Positions 42,773-51,623 are shown, counted from the stretch's first letter. The stretch: 64,000 nucleotides of DNA from Variovorax paradoxus (GCA_016806145.1 CP063166.1:4030001-4094000), one strand, 5' to 3'. The notes: generated by a model from the letters alone, not told the origin. A program made the numbers and translations.

Positions 42773-43559
42773 TGGCGCCTCCTGCCTTCCATGCGTCGAT
42801 GCGCACCACGTTCGCGGCCGGCGGTGCGTCGACGACCGCCTCCACCGCAACCACGCCCTGCTGCTGCGCGCGCAGCTTGCGCCGCAGCCGCGCGGCCGCG
42901 AGCAGCGCCGCCATGCGTTCGCCGCGCGCCGGCAGCAGCACCGGCGCGGCCAGCGGCGGACCGCGGCGCTTGAGGATGTGCAGCTCGATCTGCGCCGGGT
43001 CGGCCTCGCAGCGCGCGATGCGCAGCCGCAGCCGCGCGGGCGAGGCCGACTGCGCCACCGACTCGGGCCGGCAGACGAACAGCAGCGCCTCGTGCTGCGC
43101 GGCCGCGAGCTGCAGCCGCCGCAGCTCGCCCACGCGCGCCTGCGGCAGCCAGGCCAGCACGGCGCCCACCTCGGCGCAGCGCAGCGCCTGCTCGCACGCC
43201 CACAGCCGCGCGGCCGCGGCCTCGCTGCGCACCCACATCAGCGCCTCGGGCCGCAGGCCATGGGCCGCGAGCGAGGCGCCGAAGGGTTCGCGCGGCGGAC
43301 CGATCAGCACCACGGGGCCGCCGCGCGCCGCCACCGACTGCACCAGCGCGGGCAGCAGCAGCCGCCAGACATGGTCCTCGGGCGCGGCCTGCAGCAGCTC
43401 GCTCATGGCGCCGACCGGCCAGCCTCCGCCCGGCAGCTGCGCGTCGAGCGCGGCATGGCCGGTGCCGATGACCTGCGCGTCGGCGCTGCCGAGCTCGTCG
43501 GCATGCCAGACGCCGCGGCCGGCGGCGGGAGAGAGGGAGGCGAGGGAAGGAAGGCCCAT
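42741..43559 (-). CDS. imuA: ImuA, RecA-fold mutasome protein
   Basis: A 272-residue ImuA (SulA/RecA-like) protein, the first gene of the mutasome operon. It has the family opening VWHADELG near residue 17 and TGHAALDAQLPGGGWPVGAMSELLQ near 34, then LLPALVQSVAARGGPVVLIGPP near 67 and the AARLWACEQALRCAEVGAVLAWLP block near 116. The P-loop of RecA is degenerate. It is needed with ImuB for DnaE2-dependent mutagenesis. The ATG at 43557-43559 has no clear ribosome site; the LexA box begins only 13 bases upstream, so the leader must be very short. Confidence 0.9.
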   Translation of the reverse strand: MGLPSLASLSPAAGRGVWHADELGSADAQVIGTGHAALDAQLPGGGWPVGAMSELLQAAPEDHVWRLLLPALVQSVAARGGPVVLIGPPREPFGASLAAHGLRPEALMWVRSEAAAARLWACEQALRCAEVGAVLAWLPQARVGELRRLQLAAAQHEALLFVCRPESVAQSASPARLRLRIARCEADPAQIELHILKRRGPPLAAPVLLPARGERMAALLAAARLRRKLRAQQQGVVAVEAVVDAPPAANVVRIDAWKAGGANALDRLAVVA

Positions 43560-43571
43560 GATGGAACTGTT

Positions 43572-43591
43572 AACTGTATTTTTATCCAGTA
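43572..43591 (-). promoter_or_regulatory. LexA box over the imuA promoter
   Basis: On the minus strand TACTGGATAAAAATACAGTT has CTGG-N8-ACAG, one change from the LexA consensus CTGT-N8-ACAG. The -35 TTGCGA at 43605-43610 and a -10-like TAAAAA inside the box are 17 bases apart, so LexA would block the promoter directly. It controls imuA-imuB-dnaE2. Confidence 0.85.
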
Positions 43592-43791
43592 TTTCCAGGG
43601 TTCGCAATCGGGGCGGCAAATTTCTTTGCGGGGCCCGCTCTCCCATTCCAACCACTCATGCAATGGCGCCAAGATCTCGTTTGAAGCCCCGCGCCGAAGC
43701 CGCTTCAATGAGGCCACGAAGAATGGTCCTCGAGGCCGCGGCGGATGGGCCGCCGCGGCCGCCAGCGGGCCATGTCCCAGGAGCCCCAGGA

Positions 43792-44679
43792 ATGCACGCC
43801 ACCCTTTCCCATTCCCCACCCGCCGGCTCGGCCATCGCCGCGGCGGCGCTGCCCGCCAGCGGCGACATCGAGGCCGGCCTCAACTACCTGCGGCCGACCG
43901 CGCTGCGGCCCTACAGCTACGCCTTCACGCCGCCGCCCGGCCTGCCCTGGGAAAGCGGCGAGTACGAGCGAATCGCGATGCCGATCGCCGATGCCCGCGG
44001 CCGGCCGACCCATATCGAGCGCGAGGGCTTCGAGCTGCGCGAGGCGCCCACGGCGGTCGCCGACTTCCTCGACGATGCCGAGGTCCGGGCCGTCTACTAC
44101 CCCGAGCTGGCCGCGCTCGCGCTCGCGGTCACCGGCGGCGCGCGCGCCCATGTGTTCGACCACCTGGTGCGACAGCGCGAGCCCGAGCGCACCGCGCTGA
44201 ACTTCGGCCGCGGCAAGACCGACGGCAAGGCCGCTGCCAACGGCCGCATCCACAACGACTACACCGAGGAATCGGGACGGCGCCGGCTCGCGCTGGTGCT
44301 CGCGAGCGCGGCCGAGGCCGCGGCCGTGCGGCGCTACTGCATCGTCAACATCTGGCGCTCGATCGCCGGGCCGGTGCTCGACACCCCGCTGGCCGTCTGC
44401 GATGCGCGCACGGTGATGGCGCGCGACCTGGTGAATGCCGAGGTGCGCTATCCGAAGCGCACCGGCGAGATCTACCTCGCCACCCATGCCGCCACCCACC
44501 GCTGGTCGTATTTCTCGCGCATGGACCGGCACGAGGCGCTGGTGTTCAAGCAGTACGACGCGCAGCTCGGCGGCGTCGCGCGCTTCACGCCGCACGCGGC
44601 CTTCGACCATCCGCTGGCGTCGGCCGATGCCCCGCTGCGCGAGAGCATCGAGGCGCGCTGCCTGGTGGTGTTCGAGTGA
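43792..44679 (+). CDS. CmcJ/NvfI-family oxidoreductase
   Basis: A 295-residue protein of the CmcJ/NvfI (GA4 desaturase-like) family, a group related to 2-oxoglutarate-dependent oxygenases found in fungal and bacterial metabolite pathways. It shows LNYLRPT near residue 25, the HNDYTEESG block near 158 (His and Asp as possible iron ligands), VNIWRSIAGPVLDTPLAVCDARTV near 185, and HRWSYFSRMDRHEALVFKQYD near 238. AGGAG lies 8 bases before the ATG. The thioredoxin-fold isomerase gene follows after 14 bases, so both probably act on one compound. The compound is unknown. Confidence 0.82.
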   Translation: MHATLSHSPPAGSAIAAAALPASGDIEAGLNYLRPTALRPYSYAFTPPPGLPWESGEYERIAMPIADARGRPTHIEREGFELREAPTAVADFLDDAEVRAVYYPELAALALAVTGGARAHVFDHLVRQREPERTALNFGRGKTDGKAAANGRIHNDYTEESGRRRLALVLASAAEAAAVRRYCIVNIWRSIAGPVLDTPLAVCDARTVMARDLVNAEVRYPKRTGEIYLATHAATHRWSYFSRMDRHEALVFKQYDAQLGGVARFTPHAAFDHPLASADAPLRESIEARCLVVFE

Positions 44680-44693
44680 GAAAGGCCATCGCC

Positions 44694-45302
44694 ATGAACG
44701 CACCCACGCTCGACTTCTGGTTCGACTTCGGCAGCAACTACAGCTACCTCAGCGCGATGCGCATCGAGCAGGCCGCCGCCGCGCATGGCGTCGCGCTGCG
44801 CTGGCAGCCCTTCCTGCTCGGGCCGGTGTTCCGCGCGCTGGGCTGGGAGACCTCGCCCTTCGTGCTGCAGAAGGAAAAGGGCGACTACGTCTGGAAGGAC
44901 ATGGTGCGCCAGTGCCGCAAGTACGGCCTGCCCTGGCAGCGGCCCAGCAATTTCCCGCGTGCCGCCGTGCTGCCGCTGCGCATCGCGCTGGCCGGCGCCG
45001 GCCAGCCGTGGATCGGCGAGTTCTGCCGCCGCACGATGCGGCTGAACTTCGCCGAGGACCGCGACATCGACGCGCCCGAGACCATGGCCCGGCTGCTCGC
45101 CGAGATGGACCTGCCCGCGCACCGCGTGATCGACGAGGCGCTGTCGGACGCCAACAAGCTGCGCCTGCGCCGCCAGACCGAAACCGCGATGGAGAAAGGC
45201 ATCTTCGGCGCGCCCACCTTCTTCGTGGGCGAGGAGATGTTCTGGGGCAACGACCGGCTCGACGATGCGCTGGCATTCGCCCGCGCGCAGGCCGGCGCCT
45301 GA
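44694..45302 (+). CDS. 2-hydroxychromene-2-carboxylate isomerase family protein (DsbA fold)
   Basis: A 202-residue DsbA/kappa-GST-fold protein. It opens with LDFWFDFGSNYSYL (residues 6-19), where the Ser replaces the DsbA active Cys as in glutathione-dependent 2-hydroxychromene-2-carboxylate isomerases such as NahD. Other marks are WQPFLLGPVFRALGW near 36 and GIFGAPTFFVGEEMFWGNDRLD near 167. It could perform an isomerisation of an aromatic breakdown intermediate or a glutathione-linked step. No naphthalene genes are nearby. It is translated directly after the CmcJ/NvfI-type gene and converges on a LysR gene. Confidence 0.88.
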   Translation: MNAPTLDFWFDFGSNYSYLSAMRIEQAAAAHGVALRWQPFLLGPVFRALGWETSPFVLQKEKGDYVWKDMVRQCRKYGLPWQRPSNFPRAAVLPLRIALAGAGQPWIGEFCRRTMRLNFAEDRDIDAPETMARLLAEMDLPAHRVIDEALSDANKLRLRRQTETAMEKGIFGAPTFFVGEEMFWGNDRLDDALAFARAQAGA

Positions 45303-45313
45303 ACCCCACGGGC

Positions 45314-46234
45314 TCAGCGCGGCGCGAAACCCTTCGCTTCGGCCACCAGCCACTCGGCCACGTGCCGCACTTCCTCGCGCGGCTGCGGCTCGGCCTGAAT
45401 CAGCCAGTAGGCATGGCCCGAGGGCTGGGCCGGCAGCGCGGCTTCCACGCGCACCAGCCGCCGGTCGTCGAGCAGCGGCTGGATCAGCTCGAGCCGCCCG
45501 AGCGCCACGCCCTGCCCCGCCATCGCGGCCTGGATCAGCTGGTCGTACTGGTTGAAGCGCAGCATGCCGCGCGGCCTGGCGTCGGCCCAGCCGGCCGCGG
45601 CCAGCCAGTCGCGCCACTGCAGCCAGGGCCGCTGCGCATCGTCGAACTCGAGCAGGTTCAGCGCCGCGATCGACTCGGCCGAGGCCAGCGGCGGCAGCGC
45701 CAGCGAGGGATGCGCCACCGGCGCCACCGTTTCGCCGAACAGCCGCACCGCGCCCGCCGGCGCCAGCGCGGGCGTGGTGTAGCGGATCGCGAGGTCGATG
45801 CCTTCGTTGCGCAGGTCGGCCACGCGGTTGTTGGCCGACACGCGCACGTCCACGCCCGGATGGATGTCCTGCACCCGGCTCAGCCGCGGCAGCAGCCACA
45901 GCCCCGTGACGCCGATGCTGGCGCTCAGCGTCACCGGCCGCTGCGCGCCGGTGCGGCCGATCTCGCCCATCACCTCCTGCAGCTGCTGCACCACCGCGTC
46001 GGCGCTGCGGAACAGCCGCTCGCCCTCGGGCGTGAACGAGATCGAGCGATGGCCGCGCACCAGCAGCTTCACGCCGAGCTGCGCCTCGAGCGCATGCACC
46101 TGCTTGCTGACCGCCGACTGGGTCACGCACAGGTCCTGCGCCGCCAGCGAGATGCTCATGCGCCGCCCCACCGCGACGAAGCCGCGCACGAGGTCGAGCG
46201 AGGACAGGCGAACGAGCGGAAGCGGCAGGCCCAT
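45314..46234 (-). CDS. LysR-family regulator, GcvA-like
   Basis: A 306-residue LysR regulator. The winged helix covers about residues 10-70 (LVRGFVAVGRRMSISLAAQDLCVTQSAVSKQVHALEAQLGVKLL), with the GcvA-type SLTPEG-like block SFTPEGERLF; the effector domain follows from about 95. Its target is not clear: it converges on the isomerase gene and lies 99 bases after another LysR gene on the same strand. Three 9-base repeats sit immediately before the ATG in place of a ribosome site. Confidence 0.92.
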   Translation of the reverse strand: MGLPLPLVRLSSLDLVRGFVAVGRRMSISLAAQDLCVTQSAVSKQVHALEAQLGVKLLVRGHRSISFTPEGERLFRSADAVVQQLQEVMGEIGRTGAQRPVTLSASIGVTGLWLLPRLSRVQDIHPGVDVRVSANNRVADLRNEGIDLAIRYTTPALAPAGAVRLFGETVAPVAHPSLALPPLASAESIAALNLLEFDDAQRPWLQWRDWLAAAGWADARPRGMLRFNQYDQLIQAAMAGQGVALGRLELIQPLLDDRRLVRVEAALPAQPSGHAYWLIQAEPQPREEVRHVAEWLVAEAKGFAPR

Positions 46235-46261
46235 GGCGAGTGCGGCGAGTGCGGCGAGTGC
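46235..46261. repeat. Three 9-base tandem repeats in a LysR leader
   Basis: GGCGAGTGC is repeated three times without change (46235-46243, 46244-46252, 46253-46261) and touches the start codon of the LysR gene at 46232-46234. In the reading direction the unit is GCACTCGCC. The unit length is a multiple of three, so copy-number change would alter leader spacing but not frame. Confidence 0.85.
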
Positions 46262-46333
46262 GGCTGAATGGCGAGGGTGGGATGGGATTGGAGCACAGCC
46301 ACCCCCTTCGTGTCTTCGGGTCGGGGCGCCCGG

Positions 46334-47233
46334 CTACCGCCCGAGCGCCGCCACCCCGTCCGCCACCGCCTTCAGCGACTGCGAGAAGGCCCGCGCCGCC
46401 GGCGTGAGCGCCGCGGGGTCGCGCATCAGCAACGACACCCGCACCTGGGGCAGCCTGTCGGCGACCTGCAGCGCGACCAGCCCGCGCGCCGCCGCCGCAT
46501 GTTTGAACAGCGAGGTCGCGGCCAGGGTCAGCGCGCCGGATTTCTTCACCAGCGTGATGCCGAGCTGCCACGAATGGCAGATCACGATGTCGCGCGGCGG
46601 CGGCAGGCCGGCCGCGGCGAAATGGCGGCGCAGCAGCTCGACGCCGTACCAGGGCACCACCCACATGGCCTCGTGCAGCTTCGCCATCGAGCGCACGCGC
46701 GCCAGCGGATGCCTGGCGCCGGCGACCACGGCCAGCGGGAATTCGAGCAGCAGCTCGCGGTGCACGCCGTCATCGGCATCGGGCGCGAGTTCGCCGAGGA
46801 TGGCGAAGTCGAAGTCGCCGCGGCTCCAGAGGCCTTTCACGTCGGCGCCGCTGAGTTCCTGCAGCTCGAGCGCGACGCCCGGCCACTTGCGGCGGAAGTC
46901 CTGCAGCGCGTCGGGCAGCAGCCGCTCGACCGCGAAGGAACTGAAGGCGACTCGCAGCAGGCCGCCGGCACCGTCGCGCAGCTGGGCGATCTCGTCCTCG
47001 GCGCGGCGCACCTCGTTGGCCAGCAGCCGCGCGCGCTGGAGCAGGGCCTCGCCGATCACGGTGAGCGACACGCCCTGGGCGCTGCGCACCAGCAGCTGCG
47101 CGCCCACGCTCTGCTCGAGCTCGCGCATCGCATAGGTCATGGCGGGCTGCGTGAGGCCGGCCACGCGCGCCGCGGCGCGGATGCTGCCGGCCTCGGCGAT
47201 CGCTTCGAAGATCTTCAGATGGCGCAGGTTCAT
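46334..47233 (-). CDS. LysR-family regulator
   Basis: A 299-residue LysR regulator with the winged helix at residues 1-60 (MNLRHLKIFEAIAEAGSIRA, AGLTQPAMTYAMRELEQSVGAQLL) and an effector domain from about 90 to 290. It is divergent from the M20 amidohydrolase gene with a 132-base gap, the usual arrangement for LysR control of a neighbour. The region between holds ATCAGGGATTTTGATC near 47257, a possible site. A second LysR gene follows on the same strand. Confidence 0.92.
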   Translation of the reverse strand: MNLRHLKIFEAIAEAGSIRAAARVAGLTQPAMTYAMRELEQSVGAQLLVRSAQGVSLTVIGEALLQRARLLANEVRRAEDEIAQLRDGAGGLLRVAFSSFAVERLLPDALQDFRRKWPGVALELQELSGADVKGLWSRGDFDFAILGELAPDADDGVHRELLLEFPLAVVAGARHPLARVRSMAKLHEAMWVVPWYGVELLRRHFAAAGLPPPRDIVICHSWQLGITLVKKSGALTLAATSLFKHAAAARGLVALQVADRLPQVRVSLLMRDPAALTPAARAFSQSLKAVADGVAALGR

Positions 47234-47365
47234 GGGAGGACGAGGAAATGGGGGTGATCAGGGATTTTGATCGCCCTGGAGTTTTTCGAGTCTTTTCCGA
47301 TGCGCCGGCTTTCGCTAAGGTCGGCCGCCTCGACACCTCCCTTCATCCTCCTTTCGCATCCACCC

Positions 47366-48733
47366 ATGAAACTCCGCTCACGCTTCGCCCTGCTGATGCT
47401 CTCCGGCAGCCTCCTCCACGTCGCGGCCTCGGCCCAGACGGCGCCGGCGCCCGATGCCGGCAACGCGCTGACGGCACGCGCGCTGGCGCTCGCCGATGCC
47501 TCCGAGGCGCAGGTGATCGAATGGCGCCGCCATGTGCACCAGCATCCGGAGCTGTCGTACCAGGAATTGCAGACGGCCGCCTACATCGCGGCGGCGCTCG
47601 CGAAGATGCCCGGCATCGAGGTCCAGACCGGCGTCGCCAAGACCGGCATCAAGGCGGTGCTGCGCGGCGGCAAGCCGGGCCCGGTGGTGGCGCTGCGCGC
47701 CGACATGGACGCGTTGCCCGTAGCCGAGCGCAACGAACTGCCGTTCCGCTCGACCGTGAAGGCGCCCTGGCTCAACAGCGACGTGCCGGTCTCGCACGCC
47801 TGCGGCCACGACACCCACGTGGCGATGCTGCTGGGCGCGGCGCAGGCGCTGTCGAAGGTGCGCGACGAGCTGCCGGGCACGGTGGTGTTCCTGTTCCAGC
47901 CCGCCGAGGAACAGGGCCCGGGGCCGGTGGCCAGCGGCGCGCCCGCGATGGTCAAGGCCGGCGTGCTCGAGAACCCGAAGGTCGACGTGGTGATGGGCCA
48001 GCACATCAGTGCGCGCGCGCCCTCGGGCACCATCAGCTACCGGCGCGGCAGCCTCATGGCCAGCGGCGACGTGTTCAAGATCGCGCTCAAGGGCAAGGGC
48101 GGCCACGGCTCCTCGCCCTGGACCGCGAAGGACCCCACGCTGGCCGCGGCCGAGATCGCGCTGGCGCTGCAGAACATCGTGAGCCACCAGATCGATCCGC
48201 TCGACGGCCCGACCGTGGTGACCGTGGGCCTCCTGCAGAGCGGCAATCGCGTCAACATCCTGCCCGACACGGCCGAGATCGCCGGCACCGTGCGCTCGCT
48301 GTCGCAGAAGAACCAGAAGACCGCGCACGACGCCATCCGGCTCAAGGCGCAGAAGATCGCCGAGAGCCACGGCCTCACGGCCGAGGTCACGATCGACACC
48401 GGCTACGAGGTGCTGGTCAGCGATCCGGCCGCCACGCAGGCGGTGACGCAGGCGCTCGAGACCGCGGCCGGCCCGGGCAAGGCGCGCGAGTCGCAGCCGA
48501 GCATGGGCTCGGAGGACTTCGGCTCCTTCGGCAAGAACATCCCGATCGTGTTCTGGCACCTCAATGCCTCGCCCTTCGCCGACCGCAACGGCGCGCCCAA
48601 CCATTCGTCGGAGTTCGTGATCGACGAGTCGGCGCTGCGCGTGGGCGTGCGCGCGCTGGTGGGCAGCACGCTGGCGTACATGAACCGGCCGGCCGGCGGG
48701 GCCGCGGGGGTCAAGGTCTCGCAGGCGCAGTGA
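47366..48733 (+). CDS. Exported M20-family amidohydrolase
   Basis: A 455-residue metallopeptidase/amidohydrolase of the M20D (hippurate hydrolase/IAA-amino acid hydrolase-like) group. A signal peptide covers about residues 1-23 (ending VAASAQT). Metal and catalytic residues include HQHPELSYQE near 56, ALRADMDALP near 111, the Cys-Gly-His-Asp-x-His metal motif near 147, and QPAEEQGPG near 180, then GKGGHGSSPW near 243. It would cut an amide of an N-acyl amino acid in the periplasm, possibly with Mn or Zn. A divergent LysR gene probably controls it. Confidence 0.9.
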   Translation: MKLRSRFALLMLSGSLLHVAASAQTAPAPDAGNALTARALALADASEAQVIEWRRHVHQHPELSYQELQTAAYIAAALAKMPGIEVQTGVAKTGIKAVLRGGKPGPVVALRADMDALPVAERNELPFRSTVKAPWLNSDVPVSHACGHDTHVAMLLGAAQALSKVRDELPGTVVFLFQPAEEQGPGPVASGAPAMVKAGVLENPKVDVVMGQHISARAPSGTISYRRGSLMASGDVFKIALKGKGGHGSSPWTAKDPTLAAAEIALALQNIVSHQIDPLDGPTVVTVGLLQSGNRVNILPDTAEIAGTVRSLSQKNQKTAHDAIRLKAQKIAESHGLTAEVTIDTGYEVLVSDPAATQAVTQALETAAGPGKARESQPSMGSEDFGSFGKNIPIVFWHLNASPFADRNGAPNHSSEFVIDESALRVGVRALVGSTLAYMNRPAGGAAGVKVSQAQ

Positions 48734-48748
48734 AGACCGCGCCGCGCC

Positions 48749-50287
48749 TCAGTTGTCCTTGACGATCTTCCAGCTCTTGCCCTCGTCCGCGGAACGCAGG
48801 ATCAGGTTGTCGGGCAGGAAGGCGATCAGCGAGCCGTCGGAGCGGTCCACCATCATCTGGCGCACGGCGTGCGGCCCCGTGACGCTCGGCGAGCTGCCGG
48901 TGTGCGTCCAGCTCCTGCCGCCGTCGCGGGTCGTCATCAGGCCCATCGCGCCGGGCATGAACCCGGGCGCGATCGGCGCCACCGCATAGGCGGTCTGGCG
49001 GTCCTTGAAGGCGATGGTCACGACGAAGCGGCTGGTGTTGAGATCGGTCCAGGTCTGCCCCCAGTCGGGCGACAGCATGGTGGACTTGGTGAAGATCGCC
49101 GTCTGCGACACCAGGGTGCCGTCGGGCAGCGCGTTCACGTCGAGGGTGGACTGGCCATTGCTCGAGCGCGTCAGCGTGCGGCCGTCGGTGGCGTGGAGGT
49201 CGCCGTTGGGCATCATCACGCCGGCCCGCTCGGGCGTGCCGAAGGCCATGCTGCGCATCCACGGGATGTTGATCGAGCGTGTGTCGGAGAACTCGCCGAG
49301 CTTGCGCCACCCGGCGGCCGGGTCGACGGACGCGTAGACCTTCCACTGGCTGTCGCTGCGCGAGATCACCACCAGGCTGCCGTCGCGCATCGGCTGCGCC
49401 AGCTGGATCAGGCCATCGTCGGGCGGCAGCAGGTCCTTCCAGGTATCGCCCTCGTCGGTCGACAGCCGCAGCAGGCCCTCCTCGCCGGCCACCAGCAGGC
49501 CGCCGCGGTACGGCCGCACCGACAGCACCTCGCGCCAGGTCTTCGCGTCGATCTCGCGCCAGCGGCTCTCGCCGCTCTTGCGCCACAGCACCTTGCCGAG
49601 CTTGGCGCCGGCCATGAACTCGCCGTCGGCGGTCTGTGCCAGGCCATGCCAGGCGGACGCGAGCCGCTTGAGCTGCGGCGCCAGCGCGGCGCGGCGCTGC
49701 AGGTCGGGCGTGAAGATGAAGCCGTGCTGCGGACGATCGCGCGTCTGCGCCGCGAGCGCGGGATAGAGGGTCTCGAAGGTCTTCTGCAGCTCCTCCTCCG
49801 GCCGCACGTAGGCGACAACGAAGCGCGTGCCCCCGCGCGGCTGGATCAGCAGGGTGCCGAGCAGCGTGACCTCGTTGCGCACCACGTCGAAGCTGCCGAA
49901 CTTCGCATCGATGGGGAAGGTGTAGCTCATGTTGCCCGAGCCGCCGGCGGCGTGCTTGATGATGTAGCGGCCCGGCGCGACCATGCCGCTGAACACGGCC
50001 GTGGTGTAGGTGGAATGGCGCGTGCGCTGCAGCACCACCATGTCCTGACCGGTCTGTTTCTCGCCGGGCTCCAGCACGCGCTGCAGATGCAGGGTCCACA
50101 GGGTTTCGGCCGGGTCGTTCTCGCCGGGGCTGTTGGTGATCAGCTTCATCACCACGGCACCTTCGTGGCCGGTCAGGGTCTGCTGGGGGGCGATCGGCGG
50201 CGCGACGCAGGCGGCCAGCAGGGCCGCGGCGAGCAGCAGCACGCATCCGCGCAGCAGGCGGACGATGGTTCGGGGGAGCGGGTTCAC
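48749..50287 (-). CDS. Lipoprotein with Asp-box (BNR) beta-propeller repeats
   Basis: A 512-residue lipoprotein (lipobox LAAC near residue 27). After an N-terminal module of about 170 residues (a beta-sandwich-like part with MSYTFPIDAKFG), the rest has at least four Asp-box motifs: STDEGDTW, SPDWGQTW, TRDGGRSW and SADEGKSW, typical of a sialidase-like or photosystem-assembly-factor-like beta-propeller. Catalytic arginines of sialidases are not obvious, so binding or scaffold function is as likely as glycosidase. The GTG at 50285-50287 is used since AAGAGAGA lies upstream and no ATG fits the lipoprotein signal. Confidence 0.78.
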   Translation of the reverse strand: MNPLPRTIVRLLRGCVLLLAAALLAACVAPPIAPQQTLTGHEGAVVMKLITNSPGENDPAETLWTLHLQRVLEPGEKQTGQDMVVLQRTRHSTYTTAVFSGMVAPGRYIIKHAAGGSGNMSYTFPIDAKFGSFDVVRNEVTLLGTLLIQPRGGTRFVVAYVRPEEELQKTFETLYPALAAQTRDRPQHGFIFTPDLQRRAALAPQLKRLASAWHGLAQTADGEFMAGAKLGKVLWRKSGESRWREIDAKTWREVLSVRPYRGGLLVAGEEGLLRLSTDEGDTWKDLLPPDDGLIQLAQPMRDGSLVVISRSDSQWKVYASVDPAAGWRKLGEFSDTRSINIPWMRSMAFGTPERAGVMMPNGDLHATDGRTLTRSSNGQSTLDVNALPDGTLVSQTAIFTKSTMLSPDWGQTWTDLNTSRFVVTIAFKDRQTAYAVAPIAPGFMPGAMGLMTTRDGGRSWTHTGSSPSVTGPHAVRQMMVDRSDGSLIAFLPDNLILRSADEGKSWKIVKDN

Positions 50288-50501
50288 GTCGTGTCTCTCT
50301 TGTTGGAATGGTCTTGCGGGATGGCGCCGGCGGATCGATCGATCGATGGCCGGGCGGCAGGCCCTCCACCTGCGGACGCGCACGATACATTCGGGAACAT
50401 CCGCGGGCAATCCACCGGACGAAGGTGTTGCATCGGCGCCAACCGGCGGGCTCGCGGCGCGATCCGGGGGGCGGTGCTATCGTCGATGTCACCCTCCCCC
50501 C

Positions 50502-51485
50502 ATGAAGTCCCCCGGTCCGACGCCTACCTCGCGGTCCGCGTTCGCGGCGCCGATGCATCGCGCGCGCTTCCTGCGCCTCGCCGCGGCCCTGCCCGCGAGC
50601 GCCGCGCTGGCCGCCTTCGCGCAGCGGCCCACCGGGCCCACGCCCCCGCCGACCATGCACACCCGCCCCATTCCCTCCACCCAGGAAGCGCTGCCCGTGA
50701 TCGGCTGCGGCACCTGGATCGGTTTCGACCAGCGTCCCGGCAGCGAGGAGTACCAGCGCCTCGCGGGCGTGCTCGAGGCGCTGTTCGCCGCGGGCGGCAC
50801 GGCGATCGACAGCTCGCCGATGTACGGCCGCTCCGAGGAGAGCACCGGCGAGCTGCTGGCCGCCACGGCGGCGGCTCGCGGCGCGCGCCGCCCCTTCCTC
50901 GCGACCAAGGTCTGGACCTCGGGCCGCGAGGCCGGCATCGCGCAGATGGAGCAGTCCTTCGCGCGGCTGCGCACCGAGCGCATGGACCTGATGCAGATCC
51001 ACAACCTGGTCGACTGGCGCACCCAGCTCGCGACCCTGCGCGAGTGGAAGACGCAGGGCCGCGTGCGCTACCTGGGCATCACGCACTACACGGCCTCGGC
51101 CTACGACGAGGTCGAGGCGGTGCTGCGCGCGCAGCGGCTCGACTTCCTGCAGATCAACTATTCGCTCGACGCACGCGCCGCCGCCGAACGGCTGCTGCCG
51201 CTGGCGGCCGAGCGCGGGGTGGCGGTGATCGTCAACATGCCCTTCGGCGGCGGCGGCCTGCTGCGCCGGCTGCGCGATCGCGCGCTGCCCGGCTGGGCCG
51301 CGGAGATCGGCTGCGCGAGCTGGGCCCAGGTGCTGCTGAAGTTCGTGCTGAGCCATCCGGCCGTGACCTGCACCATCCCCGGCACCAGCCGCGCGGCCCA
51401 CATGGCCGAGAACGCCGCGGCCGGCGCGGGGCCGGTGCCCGACGCGGCGTTCTGGAAGCGGCACGCGGCGGAAGTGCTGGGCTGA
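50502..51485 (+). CDS. Aldo/keto reductase, probably exported
   Basis: A 327-residue aldo/keto reductase. The catalytic tetrad is visible as Asp and Tyr in AIDSSPMYGRSEE near 103, Lys in LATKVW near 139 and His in DLMQIHNL near 168. It ends with the family pattern TIPGTSRAAHMAEN. A hydrophobic N-terminal segment (MHRARFLRLAAALPASAALAAFAQ) from residue 18 suggests export, in which case the true start could be the ATG at 50553; neither start has a good ribosome site. It reduces carbonyl compounds with NADPH; an exported member is unusual because NADPH is cytoplasmic. Confidence 0.85.
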   Translation: MKSPGPTPTSRSAFAAPMHRARFLRLAAALPASAALAAFAQRPTGPTPPPTMHTRPIPSTQEALPVIGCGTWIGFDQRPGSEEYQRLAGVLEALFAAGGTAIDSSPMYGRSEESTGELLAATAAARGARRPFLATKVWTSGREAGIAQMEQSFARLRTERMDLMQIHNLVDWRTQLATLREWKTQGRVRYLGITHYTASAYDEVEAVLRAQRLDFLQINYSLDARAAAERLLPLAAERGVAVIVNMPFGGGGLLRRLRDRALPGWAAEIGCASWAQVLLKFVLSHPAVTCTIPGTSRAAHMAENAAAGAGPVPDAAFWKRHAAEVLG

Positions 51486-51501
51486 AGCAGACAGCCGGAA
51501 A

Positions 51502-51620
51502 GCGGACAGCCGAACGCAGAAGGAAGACCAAGACGCGCAGAAGTCGCAGAAAAAACCTTTTTGGATTTCTCTTCTGCGACTTCTGCGAAACCTTCGCGAC
51601 TTCTGCGTCCGGCTGTCCGC
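51502..51620. repeat. Nested inverted repeat between convergent genes
   Basis: The outer arms 51502-51522 and 51600-51620 pair at 20 of 21 bases. The inner arms 51536-51551 (CGCAGAAGTCGCAGAA) and 51572-51587 pair perfectly over 16 bases. A further direct copy of GCGACTTCTGCG is at 51596-51607. It separates the convergent aldo/keto reductase and alpha/beta hydrolase genes and could end transcription from both sides, but it is larger and more complex than a normal terminator. Confidence 0.8.
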
Positions 51621-51623
51621 CTT

